This document shows positions 14,918-23,509 of a stretch of DNA of 32,438 nucleotides, piece after piece. Each line of letters starts with the position of its first letter. Position 1 is the first letter of the stretch. The notes under the pieces were generated by a model. That model saw only the letters and a list, made by a program, of their open reading frames with translations, did no database searches and was not told the DNA's origin. The translations under genes and the position numbers were made by a program. The DNA comes from Candidatus Coatesiibacteriota bacterium (GTDB taxonomy: Bacteria > RBG-13-66-14 > B26-G2), in contig QMNJ01000003.1 of assembly GCA_003647715.1 (NCBI GenBank), positions 1-32,438 of the forward strand, in the 5' to 3' direction.

Positions 14918-17807
14918 AGGAAACTATACTTCTTCTGGATTTTCATTCATTCTAACAATTAATCTCGCTCTTCTTATGCTAATGGTTATAAATCCTTCTC
15001 ACTGCCTTGCAAGATACAAGGTGAATGATTACCCTTTCAACTGGAATAAATACACAACTGAACACTTCAATATCTATTTTTACGAAGAAGAGGGTTTCCT
15101 CCTTGATTATACAATAGAGGTTTCAGAGACAGCATATCAGAAGATTGCGAGAATTATTGACTTCTATCCGTCTAACAAGATTCCGGTTATAGTATATAAA
15201 TCACACCAGGAGTTTGAGCAAACCAATATCGTAGATATGCCTCTTGGAGAGGGTGTTGGAGGATTTGCAGAGATATTCCATAAGAGGGTGGTGGTTCCCT
15301 TTGATGGCAACATAGAACAATATACCAAGACCCTCATACACGAGATTACCCATGTCTTCACCTTTGAGATGTATTTTGGAGGTATGGGCAGTATATTCTC
15401 GGGTTCAATTATATATCCTGCTGAGTGGTTTATGGAGGGTCTCCCCGAGTTCATCGCCGACGACTGGACACCGGAGGGAGTTCAGGTATTAAGAGATGCT
15501 GTTCTCTCTGGCAAACTCCACAACCTGCGTGACTTAGATGATTTTGACCGCATACCATATAATGAAGTATATCTAGCATACAAAGAAGGTCAGTCCGCAG
15601 TTGAATACCTTGTGGATGAATATGGATTAGATTCGCTCACCGAGTTTGTTCATCAGATAAAGAGGACAGCATCAAGAGATGTTGATAAGGCACTCAAGAA
15701 ATCTATTGGTGTATCCCTCGATGAGTTCAATGAGGACTGGCAGGTATATCTAAAGCGGAAGTTCCTACCAGAGGTCAAGAGAAAAGAGCGACTGAAGGAA
15801 TATGGTGAACGATTGACCCCCTATGAGGAGATATATGATGGTAAATCCTACTTCGTCCCACAATTTACACCTTCGGGTGAACTAATAGTGGCTTTGAGTA
15901 ATCGTGGCAGATTCATTGACGCCTACCTGGTGAAGGTCAAGGACGGAGAGGTCATTGAGAACATAACCAAGGGGTTATCATACAGTTTATTTGACTATAT
16001 CTCACCTATGGACAATTCAATATCTATCTCTGAAGACGGCAACCTACTCACCTTTGTCGCCAGAAAGGGCACCAGAGACCGTCTTTATATTCTTGACATT
16101 GTATTCAAGAAAATTGTGGATGAATACGAACTCCCACTTGACGACATCTCATCCCCTTCATTTTCACCCGACGGCAATCATATCGCTCTGGCAGGTCTAA
16201 AAGATGGAGCCAAGAATATATATGTATTCAATATTAAATCAAATGAGCTCAAACGAATCACCAATATATCAGGTGAGGCAGGAAACCCAAAATGGTCTCC
16301 CGATGGCTCTAAAATCGTCTTCTCTGCTGAAACCACCACCGGGGAACACATCTTTGAGGTTGAAGTTAAAACAGGTAACATTGTTCAATTAACCTTTGGT
16401 GATTGGAACGATAGGTCGCCAGAGTTCTCACCTGACGGCAAAGAAATTATTTTTGTATCCGATAGGGGCGATTCCGTGATGGATATATATGTCTATAACA
16501 TTGAAAGTAAGATGTCCAGAAGAGTATCAAACCTATGGGTCGGCGCTGATAATCCAACCTTCAGTCCATCAGGAGATATGATTGCCTTCACTGGTATGGA
16601 GGATGGTGTATATCAGGTCTGCACAAAACGGCTCCCCCTACCCAACTACGGAGAGATATATGAAGAGAACCCCACTGGTGATGAGGAGGAATATGTTGTG
16701 CTTGAGACAGATGAGGAGACCTTTGAACATACAGAGAAATATGGAGTTGACATGGTTCTTGACTACGCTACCAGCAGTTTAGAATACACTACTGGCGGTG
16801 TTTTCAGAAACTATACAGAGATTGCCTTCTCAGATATCCTGGGCAATCATCGCTTTGATATCCTCTTTGACCTGACCAGCGTCTCAAGCATTGAAGATGT
16901 GGATGCAGGATTTCTCTACCACAATCTTGAACACCGCACTGATATGGGTCTCCTGGTCCAATCGTGGCGTGATTACTACGGTGGAACCAGACCAAAATAC
17001 TACTGGGAGCGTCTATCAGGGGGGGAGGCGCTGTTCTCGTATCCAATCACAACTGTGAATGCCTTCATGATAAACCCATTTTTCTATCATCGGAAACGGG
17101 ACATTTATGAAGAGAGACAGGGAACCACTGTGATGGTTCAAGAAGTGGAAAACAACCTCTGTGGTGTTGAATTAATGTTCATCAGGGACTCACGACTATG
17201 GGGCTACTATAATCCCACCAGCGGGGGCTATAATGCCTTCATCTTTGAACAAACCATACCCCTCCCCAAAACCAAAAGCGACTTACTATACACCAATCTT
17301 ATAATTGACCAGAGAAAGTATATTTATATGTCGCTAAGAAATAGTTTGGCACTCAGATTCGTCGGAGGAACTTCATTTGGCAGGGACCCGCAGAAATTCT
17401 TTGTAGGTGGTGGGTTCAGCATAAGGGGCTATCCATACTATTCATTCTACGGCACCAAGTTCTTCTATGCCACCGCAGAGCTCAGGTTTCCAATAATTGA
17501 TGCAATCTTCACCAGCATCCCTGAGTTCATAATAGGTGGTTTCAGAGGGGTATTATTCATAGATGCGGGAAGTGCCTGGTCAGGTCACAATGTAGAGTGG
17601 GATACAGGTAAGGGTGGTGACAAGTTCAGACCCTGGACAACTGTTGACGGCTTCCACCTACATCACATAAAAGCATCAATCGGGTTTGGTCTGAGATGGG
17701 CATTGTTCAGCTCGTTTGACCTGCGCCTTGACTGGGCATTTCCAACCGACCTGTCGTCAATCCATACTCCACCCTACATACATTTTTCACTCGGACCCTC
17801 ATTCTAA
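14910..17807 (+). CDS. Fusion of gluzincin metallopeptidase, PD40 beta-propeller and BamA-type outer-membrane barrel
   Basis: 965 residues from the TTG. A signal peptide (to about 'NPSHCLA') precedes a peptidase MA-like domain with HEITH at 144-148 and 'EWFMEGLPEF' downstream supplying the third zinc ligand. Next come at least four PD40/TolB-like propeller blades: 'SFSPDGNHIALAG', 'KWSPDGSKIVFSA', 'EFSPDGKEIIFVSD' and 'TFSPSGDMIAFTG'. The last ~330 residues are a beta-barrel with the surface-antigen signature 'FFVGGGFSIRGYPYYSFYG' and 'TAELRFPIID', ending in Phe as outer-membrane proteins do. So it should sit in the outer membrane with a protease and propeller in the periplasm or at the surface. 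It follows the CsgG-like gene with an eight-base overlap. Function is not established; a role in surface protein processing or secretion is inference. Confidence 0.87.
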   Translation: MIKGNYTSSGFSFILTINLALLMLMVINPSHCLARYKVNDYPFNWNKYTTEHFNIYFYEEEGFLLDYTIEVSETAYQKIARIIDFYPSNKIPVIVYKSHQEFEQTNIVDMPLGEGVGGFAEIFHKRVVVPFDGNIEQYTKTLIHEITHVFTFEMYFGGMGSIFSGSIIYPAEWFMEGLPEFIADDWTPEGVQVLRDAVLSGKLHNLRDLDDFDRIPYNEVYLAYKEGQSAVEYLVDEYGLDSLTEFVHQIKRTASRDVDKALKKSIGVSLDEFNEDWQVYLKRKFLPEVKRKERLKEYGERLTPYEEIYDGKSYFVPQFTPSGELIVALSNRGRFIDAYLVKVKDGEVIENITKGLSYSLFDYISPMDNSISISEDGNLLTFVARKGTRDRLYILDIVFKKIVDEYELPLDDISSPSFSPDGNHIALAGLKDGAKNIYVFNIKSNELKRITNISGEAGNPKWSPDGSKIVFSAETTTGEHIFEVEVKTGNIVQLTFGDWNDRSPEFSPDGKEIIFVSDRGDSVMDIYVYNIESKMSRRVSNLWVGADNPTFSPSGDMIAFTGMEDGVYQVCTKRLPLPNYGEIYEENPTGDEEEYVVLETDEETFEHTEKYGVDMVLDYATSSLEYTTGGVFRNYTEIAFSDILGNHRFDILFDLTSVSSIEDVDAGFLYHNLEHRTDMGLLVQSWRDYYGGTRPKYYWERLSGGEALFSYPITTVNAFMINPFFYHRKRDIYEERQGTTVMVQEVENNLCGVELMFIRDSRLWGYYNPTSGGYNAFIFEQTIPLPKTKSDLLYTNLIIDQRKYIYMSLRNSLALRFVGGTSFGRDPQKFFVGGGFSIRGYPYYSFYGTKFFYATAELRFPIIDAIFTSIPEFIIGGFRGVLFIDAGSAWSGHNVEWDTGKGGDKFRPWTTVDGFHLHHIKASIGFGLRWALFSSFDLRLDWAFPTDLSSIHTPPYIHFSLGPSF

Positions 17808-17849
17808 ACAGTATAAACTATTGAAATCCCGCCACCTATGGAATTTCTC

Positions 17850-18995
17850 TCATTGGACCTCTTCTATCTCAACACAACTCTCACTCAGAAATGCTGATAT
17901 ATAATCATCCACAGGCAAAGCCCTCTCGGGCGTTAGAACGCCTTTATCCACCACCTTTCCCTCAGCAATAAACTTCGCCACCAGCACAGTTGGTAACGAT
18001 GTCCCCACCATCATTGCGGACAGACCCATGTCCTCATCTGGTTCAATTATGAATTTATACCTGAACTCGCAACTCTCCCCGCCACTCTCGCCCCTCGCCC
18101 ACCAATATACCAGAACCACATCATCCCCATCCTTTGGTAGATAATGCTCAAGAAGCGCTGAGAGAACCCTTCTCGGTGATGAATTAAGCCCTGATAATCC
18201 AATTACCCTATCTTCGCCAAGACCCAGATACTTAAGACCCTGCATCAATTTACAGTGCCCCCTATACCTCAGGGTCTTGTAATCTATTTCCCTCACACAG
18301 CCCTGATAGGTCTCTGGGAGTGTTGATGAACCACCAGAGGTATTAAACGCCTCCAGAACCCCATAATCACCACCAAACCTAACCTCCTCAATATCAGTAA
18401 GTGCCTCCACCCAGCATACATCACCGCCCCTGAGAACCTTACATGGCTCCACATATTCATTAACCAGACCATTCACCGAGAATACTATCTGATAATTAAA
18501 AGGAGGTACAGGGTCTATTGGCAATCCACCCACCCTTATGTGAACCTCGTCGCATCTATCAAATTCTGAGATTGCCTTCGCCACCAGGACATTGCTCAAT
18601 CCTGGTGCGAGCCCGCAATCGGGCACAATAATTACACCCGCCTCTCTGGCCCTATCATTCATTGCCAATTGAGACATTACCACATCATTGTTGCCCCCCA
18701 TATCACACATACTTACACCTGCATCTATGCATGCCTCAGTGATGGTCAGATTTAGGTAGTATGGAAGCGCACATATCACCGCATCAGAACCGTTCACAAT
18801 ATCAATAATGTCGCTCTTATCTATAATCGTTGTATTCAAGACCTCCACCCTTTTATCGGACACTACGCTCTCCAATTTGCTCAGCAGTATTTCATCCCGT
18901 TCCACAATCCTCAGATTAGTGGTCTCATCCCAGGAGAGGAGATATTCAGCGCAAGCGCCGCCCATCTTACCCGCACCTAATAGTGTAAACCTCAT
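17850..18995 (-). CDS. Saccharopine dehydrogenase-family oxidoreductase
   Basis: 381 residues, the size of lysine 6-dehydrogenase and short saccharopine reductases. The Rossmann motif is 'LLGAGKMGGACAEYLL' at the N-terminus, then 'SDAVICALPYYLN', 'DMGGNNDV' and 'IVPDCGLAPGLSNVLVAKA', and a catalytic-domain segment 'GGLPIDPVPPFNYQIVFSVNGLVNEY' typical of the lysine-dehydrogenase branch (shown only in part by its key residues P-P-x-N-Y and N-G-L). It likely oxidises or reduces an amino-acid imine with NAD(P). Lysine catabolism, the aminoadipate route or carboxynorspermidine synthesis are all possible. It is the last gene after the subtilase, 55 bases downstream. Confidence 0.85.
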   Translation of the reverse strand: MRFTLLGAGKMGGACAEYLLSWDETTNLRIVERDEILLSKLESVVSDKRVEVLNTTIIDKSDIIDIVNGSDAVICALPYYLNLTITEACIDAGVSMCDMGGNNDVVMSQLAMNDRAREAGVIIVPDCGLAPGLSNVLVAKAISEFDRCDEVHIRVGGLPIDPVPPFNYQIVFSVNGLVNEYVEPCKVLRGGDVCWVEALTDIEEVRFGGDYGVLEAFNTSGGSSTLPETYQGCVREIDYKTLRYRGHCKLMQGLKYLGLGEDRVIGLSGLNSSPRRVLSALLEHYLPKDGDDVVLVYWWARGESGGESCEFRYKFIIEPDEDMGLSAMMVGTSLPTVLVAKFIAEGKVVDKGVLTPERALPVDDYISAFLSESCVEIEEVQ

Positions 18996-19050
18996 AATAG
19001 AAGATTATAAGAATATTCAGTTGAAAGAATAAGTAAATTTTAATTATGCA

Positions 19051-20745
19051 TTATTTAATACATATAAATCTCATGGTGTCAGATGCTATCCCGTCGCTTA
19101 ACCTCAATACATAGACACCAGAATTGAAATTGTCAAGCAATATAGAAAACTCTCCCTCACCACCCGAGACATTAAAAACCCTCTTAAGCACCTTCCTGCC
19201 TGATATATCAAATATGTCAGCAGATAACACACCACAGGGTGAACTAAACATAACATCTATGTAATCATCTGAAGGTGATGGACTGACACTAAGTATCTTA
19301 ACTACACCAACCTCAGTGGGGATTTCTCTGTTTGCGCATTCACTTGAAAGCATCTCATTGCATAATGCATTCTCCACACTTATGATTCCGCTCCCCATAA
19401 GACCCTTTTCCCACTCCTCATCGCCAATCATTGGCTTCGTAGAATTATGAACTACCCACATAATCGCCTTGCCTCCGAGAGAGGGATTCTGCGCCTTTAT
19501 CAGAGCACACAGACCACTTACCTGTGGGGCTGACATAGAGGTTCCAGAGCGTGATACATAGATATGCTCGCCAAGGTAACGCCTGTAGGTGCTCATAATA
19601 GAGAATGCAGGTGCAGATACATCCACATTACTGCCATAAGATGAGAATATCGCCCTCCTTCCATTCATATCACTACCCGCAACACAGAAGGTATCACCCC
19701 TTGAGGCAAGGTAGTGAGAATACTCATCACCAGTATTTCCCACAGCCACAACAACAACCACACCCTTTGAGACGGCATAACTTACCGCAGCGCTTATCCC
19801 ACCCGAGTTTGATGAACTCCAGCTACAGTTAACCACACAAGCGCCCATATTAACAGCATAGAATATGGCTCTGGCGCAGAAATCCATCCTCACGAAGCCG
19901 TAGGGACCCCAGCCCCATCCAGCCCTCAACACCATTATCCTGGCACCCCAGCCCACTCCCGATACCCCCACACCATTGTCTGTGGTAGCAGATGCAACAC
20001 CGGCAACCAGCGTCCCATGCCCATACCAGTCCATAGGGTCATTATCCTCAATAAAGCAATCCTCATATCTGTCTCCCCTCACCCCGTGGACGAAGTCCCA
20101 GCCGATTATGTCATCAACATAGCCATTTTTATCATCATCAACACCATTATCAGGGACCTCACCATCATTTATCCATATAGAATTAATCAGGTCAGGGTGA
20201 CGATAGTCAACTCCCGTATCAATAATGGCAATTATGGGGGAGGCATCGCCGTGCTCATATATCCAGCCCTCGGGAGCGTCAATATCAACATACGATTCGG
20301 AATCAAGATACCACTGCTCGGAGAAGAGGGGGTCGTCGGGATAGATGGCAAACACTGGGCATACACCGATTCTCTCCACATGCTCAATACATTGGCAGGA
20401 GGAGAAGTCATTGATTACATCTTCCAGCCGGTGGAGGGGTGAGAACTCAACTATATAGTAGCCGGAGAGGTCAACAGATGTGTTAGAATACCTCTCAGAT
20501 GCTGGAAACTCCCTTTCAAAGCGGTATATACCATATTTACCAATTAGCCAATCAATCTCAGCAACACCCGTTTCCAGTTCTCCATTGTTAAATACAGGGC
20601 AGATAATATCCCTATATTCAGGGGCAATGTTAACCACAAAGCCATTTTCCACATATTGATTACTCATATCAGCACTTGAAGGCAAATAAAGGAATAAATA
20701 TGAAAGGATTATAAAGAGAGGAAGAACTGTCAACATTGTCTTCAT
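19051..20745 (-). CDS. Secreted subtilisin-like serine protease with Por-type (T9SS) C-terminal sorting domain
   Basis: 564 residues. Signal peptide (1-25), a propeptide of about 115 residues, then an S8 domain with the full triad: D176 in 'IIDTGVDYRHPDL', H243 in 'YGHGTLVAGV' and S403 in 'SGTSMSAPQVSG', with oxyanion Asn337 in 'AVGNTG'. The sequence 'DGEVPDNGVDDDKNGYVDD' looks like calcium-binding loops. The last ~80 residues resemble a type A sorting domain: 'ILSVSPSPSDDYIDV', 'DIFDISGRKVLKRV' and 'GVYVLRLSDG'. This implies export across the outer membrane by type IX secretion; no por genes are seen here. No Shine-Dalgarno is present; CATAAT sits six bases before the ATG. It lies 34 bases downstream of the PD40 gene. 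Confidence 0.92.
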   Translation of the reverse strand: MKTMLTVLPLFIILSYLFLYLPSSADMSNQYVENGFVVNIAPEYRDIICPVFNNGELETGVAEIDWLIGKYGIYRFEREFPASERYSNTSVDLSGYYIVEFSPLHRLEDVINDFSSCQCIEHVERIGVCPVFAIYPDDPLFSEQWYLDSESYVDIDAPEGWIYEHGDASPIIAIIDTGVDYRHPDLINSIWINDGEVPDNGVDDDKNGYVDDIIGWDFVHGVRGDRYEDCFIEDNDPMDWYGHGTLVAGVASATTDNGVGVSGVGWGARIMVLRAGWGWGPYGFVRMDFCARAIFYAVNMGACVVNCSWSSSNSGGISAAVSYAVSKGVVVVVAVGNTGDEYSHYLASRGDTFCVAGSDMNGRRAIFSSYGSNVDVSAPAFSIMSTYRRYLGEHIYVSRSGTSMSAPQVSGLCALIKAQNPSLGGKAIMWVVHNSTKPMIGDEEWEKGLMGSGIISVENALCNEMLSSECANREIPTEVGVVKILSVSPSPSDDYIDVMFSSPCGVLSADIFDISGRKVLKRVFNVSGGEGEFSILLDNFNSGVYVLRLSDGIASDTMRFICIK

Positions 20746-20751
20746 ATATCA

Positions 20752-20757
20752 ATTATG
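20752..20757 (-). promoter_or_regulatory. Possible -10 element immediately before the subtilase start
   Basis: CATAAT on the minus strand ends six bases before the ATG at 20745, the geometry of a leaderless transcript. No good -35 hexamer is found at 16-18 bases, so this is tentative. Confidence 0.25.
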
Positions 20758-20779
20758 CAGATTCTGATGTCAGAGTATG

Positions 20780-21748
20780 TCACTGATTATAAATTAGAGA
20801 TTTCATTATCTTCATCGTAGTCGGTTTGAAACCTGGTAACTCAAGATAGAATATATCACTCCCCCCCGCATATCCGGGTCTGTCGGATGACCATACCAAA
20901 TAATCACCCTCAAGTATTGCCAGCCCCCAGTCATTGAATTGAGAATTGATGGGAGCAGGAAGGCGAACCACAGTGGATATACCTTTCAATACATCCTCAG
21001 TGAAGTAGATGTCATATCCCTCGCTATCATCCCTGCCATCGGAGGACCAGAACAGACCAAACTCAGAAAGAAACGGGTATTTCTCATTCCCCGAAGTATT
21101 TATCAAAGGACCCAGATTGACCGGTGCTGACCACTTACTATCACTCCTCATAGAAAGCCACAGGTCAAGACCTCCATAGCCACCATTCCGGTTAGAGGCA
21201 AATATCAGAATTGTTCCATCATCATTTACGAATGGACAGACATCAACATAACTGGTATTTATACTATCACCAAGATTACTAACATCCCTGACTATCACCC
21301 TCTTACTGCCTCCAACCACTAACGCTCCATAGATGTCCTCACAGCCATACCCTCCCGGTCTATCAGAGTGAAAAAACAGTTTGCCTAAATCACTACTGTA
21401 TGATGGCGATGCCTCAACATATCTGGTATTCAAACCAGTCAGAGGAGTTCCTGATGTGCTCTTGATGAAAATGCTTTCCACCAACTCACCCTCTGCGCTC
21501 ATATCCGCCATACCACCAAATATGGTATCGCAGGAGACGAACCATATGTCCCAGTCGTATGGCTCATCGCCATACCCGGAGGCAGAATATATAAGCCAGT
21601 TATCAACCAAAGTGATACCACTTTCATTACCTGACCCGCTTATAATTGCTAAATTCGGCTTCACAGAATATATCTCATAGAACGAATAAGACATCACAGT
21701 TAGCGATGATAACAACATAAACAGAACTAACAATCTACAAACTTCCAT
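20780..21748 (-). CDS. Secreted PD40 (TolB-like) beta-propeller protein
   Basis: 322 residues with an N-terminal signal peptide (about 1-22). The rest is made of WD40-like PD40 blades with S/N-D-R-x-G-G-Y-G turns: 'LFFHSDRPGGYGCEDIY', 'LIFASNRNGGYGGLDLW', 'LFWSSDGRDDSEGYDIYF' and 'LVWSSDRPGYAGGSDIFY'. Such propellers are often joined to OmpA domains in Bacteroidota; here the protein ends after the propeller. Probably periplasmic or secreted and binds a protein or glycan. No Shine-Dalgarno is found; TATCAT lies seven bases before the ATG. It heads a run with the subtilase and the dehydrogenase. Confidence 0.85.
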   Translation of the reverse strand: MEVCRLLVLFMLLSSLTVMSYSFYEIYSVKPNLAIISGSGNESGITLVDNWLIYSASGYGDEPYDWDIWFVSCDTIFGGMADMSAEGELVESIFIKSTSGTPLTGLNTRYVEASPSYSSDLGKLFFHSDRPGGYGCEDIYGALVVGGSKRVIVRDVSNLGDSINTSYVDVCPFVNDDGTILIFASNRNGGYGGLDLWLSMRSDSKWSAPVNLGPLINTSGNEKYPFLSEFGLFWSSDGRDDSEGYDIYFTEDVLKGISTVVRLPAPINSQFNDWGLAILEGDYLVWSSDRPGYAGGSDIFYLELPGFKPTTMKIMKSLIYNQ

Positions 21749-21755
21749 ATATGAA

Positions 21756-21761
21756 ATGATA
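21756..21761 (-). promoter_or_regulatory. Possible -10 element of the PD40 gene, leaderless geometry
   Basis: TATCAT on the minus strand ends seven bases before the ATG at 21748 and no ribosome site is present between them. No consensus -35 is seen at normal spacing. Confidence 0.3.
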
Positions 21762-21882
21762 GCATAACATATTCCATCATATTACATGATAATTAACAGA
21801 TACAATTAAAGTTTTATATCACCAAAGAAGCACAACTTCTGGTAATATTCTTAATAAGTATTATGAGGGAGGAATAATTGAT

Positions 21883-22815
21883 ATGAAACATATTGTAACC
21901 GGGGGTGCGGGCTTTATTGGTTCTCATCTCGTAGACCGATTGATTGATGCAGGTGATGAGGTAATGGTCATTGACAACCTCTCAACCGGCAAAAGAGAGT
22001 TTGTGAATGCAAAGGCGAAATTTATAGAAGGCGACATAGTGGATAAGGACATGATTGAAAGGGTCTATTCAGAATACAAGCCCGACTATCTCCATCACCT
22101 TGCTGCGCAGATAGATGTCAGATACTCGTTTGACCATCCTATCATAGACGCCCAAGTGAACATCATCGGCACCCTCAATCTTATTGAGTCGGCAAGGAGG
22201 TATAGTACCAGAAGGATTGTCTTCGCATCCAGCGGTGGAACGGTCTATGGTGAGCCGGATAGAAATCCTGTGCCTGAGAGTTATCCCAATATCCCTGTCT
22301 CTCCCTATGGAATGTCCAAACTTGTCTCCGAGAAATACCTGGACCTCTATAAGCGCCTTTATGGGCTTAATTATGTATCCCTCCGCCTGGGGAATGTCTT
22401 TGGACCCAGACAGAGTCCCAAAGGTGAATGTGGGGTCTTCTCCATCTTCGCTTTGAAGATGCTCAAAGGTGAGAGACCTACAATCTATGGCGACGGCACA
22501 GCGACACGCGACTACATCTTTGTAGATGATGTCATAGATTCATTCATTGCATCTCTTGATGAAAATATCCCCTCTGATTACTATAATATCGGTAGAGGGG
22601 AGGAAACATCTACGAAAGAAGTATATGACCTCCTTGCTAAAGTGGTTGGATACTCAGAAGAACCAATATATAGCGACCCCAGACCTGGAGAGGTTTACCA
22701 GATATCCCTTGATATTTCAAAGGCGAAGGAGAACCTAAAATGGGAGCCGAAGACCTCTCTTGAGGAAGGGGTTAGAAAGCTCATTGAGTATATAAAAGAG
22801 AAGGAATTTTACTAA
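21883..22815 (+). CDS. NAD-dependent nucleotide-sugar epimerase (UDP-glucose 4-epimerase family)
   Basis: 310 residues, an extended short-chain dehydrogenase. TGGAGFIG near the N-terminus binds NAD, followed by 'VIDNLSTGKREF' as in GalE. The active-site triad is in 'FASSGGTVYG' and 'SPYGMSKLVSEKY' (YxxxK). 'LRLGNVFGPRQSP' and 'GDGTATRDYIFVDDV' are typical of sugar epimerases, and 'YNIGRGEETST' follows. GalE, or an epimerase/dehydratase for surface sugars, is likely. A strong GAGGGAGGA precedes the ATG. The MBL-fold gene starts 13 bases after it, and the three genes to 24349 probably form one operon. It may feed the glycosyltransferases of this window. Confidence 0.92.
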   Translation: MKHIVTGGAGFIGSHLVDRLIDAGDEVMVIDNLSTGKREFVNAKAKFIEGDIVDKDMIERVYSEYKPDYLHHLAAQIDVRYSFDHPIIDAQVNIIGTLNLIESARRYSTRRIVFASSGGTVYGEPDRNPVPESYPNIPVSPYGMSKLVSEKYLDLYKRLYGLNYVSLRLGNVFGPRQSPKGECGVFSIFALKMLKGERPTIYGDGTATRDYIFVDDVIDSFIASLDENIPSDYYNIGRGEETSTKEVYDLLAKVVGYSEEPIYSDPRPGEVYQISLDISKAKENLKWEPKTSLEEGVRKLIEYIKEKEFY

Positions 22816-22828
22816 GGAGGGAAAAGAA

Positions 22829-23494
22829 ATGAAGATTGTATGGTTTGGTCACTCATCATTCAAGATTACCACACGAGACGATATCAGTATAGTTACTGAC
22901 CCATATGAGAGCGGGGCATTTGGTGGGGCACTCAACTATAAGCCCATTGACACTAATGCAGATATTATAACCATAAGCCACTCACATGCTGACCACAACT
23001 TCATCCAGGCGGTCAGTGGGAATCCGGAGGTAGTCAGGGAATCAGGCGAATACACCATCAAGGGCATAAAGATTATCGGACTTGACACATATCATGACAA
23101 AAGCAAGGGTAGAGAACGTGGCGAGAATGTTATATTCATATTTGAGGCAGATGAACTCAGAATAGCGCATCTTGGAGACCTGGGTTGCGAGCCATCACCC
23201 AACATCATAGATGTTCTGAAGGGCGTTGATATTCTAATGATACCAGTAGGCGGAACCTACACTATAAACGCGAAAGAAGCAAGAGACCTGATAGAGAAAA
23301 TCGCGCCCCGCATAGTAATCCCCATGCACTTCAAGACCGATGCAGTGGAATTCCCCATAGATAAAATTGATGCCTTCATAAGTGAATTTGGTAAAGACCA
23401 TATCAAGAACCTCAATACCAGCACCTACGACACAGAAACGGACGGATTTCCAGAGGAGACACAGGCGATAATACTGAAACCACTTAGAATGTAA
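22829..23494 (+). CDS. Metallo-beta-lactamase-fold hydrolase (UPF0173-like)
   Basis: 221 residues. The start 'MKIVWFGHSSFKI', 'DPYESGAFG', the metal motif 'SHSHADHN' (HxHxDH), 'IAHLGDLGCEP', 'MIPVGGTYTINAKEA' and 'VIPMHFKTD' are the order seen in the Lactamase_B_3/UPF0173 group. A cytoplasmic metal-dependent hydrolase with unknown substrate; relatives include UlaG-like lactonases. AAGGAGGG lies just upstream of the ATG. It sits between the epimerase and the fumarase subunit, 15 bases before the latter. No link in function to either neighbour can be shown. Confidence 0.9.
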   Translation: MKIVWFGHSSFKITTRDDISIVTDPYESGAFGGALNYKPIDTNADIITISHSHADHNFIQAVSGNPEVVRESGEYTIKGIKIIGLDTYHDKSKGRERGENVIFIFEADELRIAHLGDLGCEPSPNIIDVLKGVDILMIPVGGTYTINAKEARDLIEKIAPRIVIPMHFKTDAVEFPIDKIDAFISEFGKDHIKNLNTSTYDTETDGFPEETQAIILKPLRM

Positions 23495-23509
23495 GTATTC
23501 AAAACCGCT

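Noticed and set aside
20017..20442. 141-codon plus-strand frame opposite the subtilase
   Set aside because: Lies entirely antisense to the conserved catalytic domain and propeptide, with no start signal or motif.
21822..21842. Imperfect hairpin (AGAAG-CTTCT core) upstream of the epimerase gene
   Set aside because: Short stem with a bulge, no U-run and no known riboswitch pattern; not enough to call a terminator or RNA.
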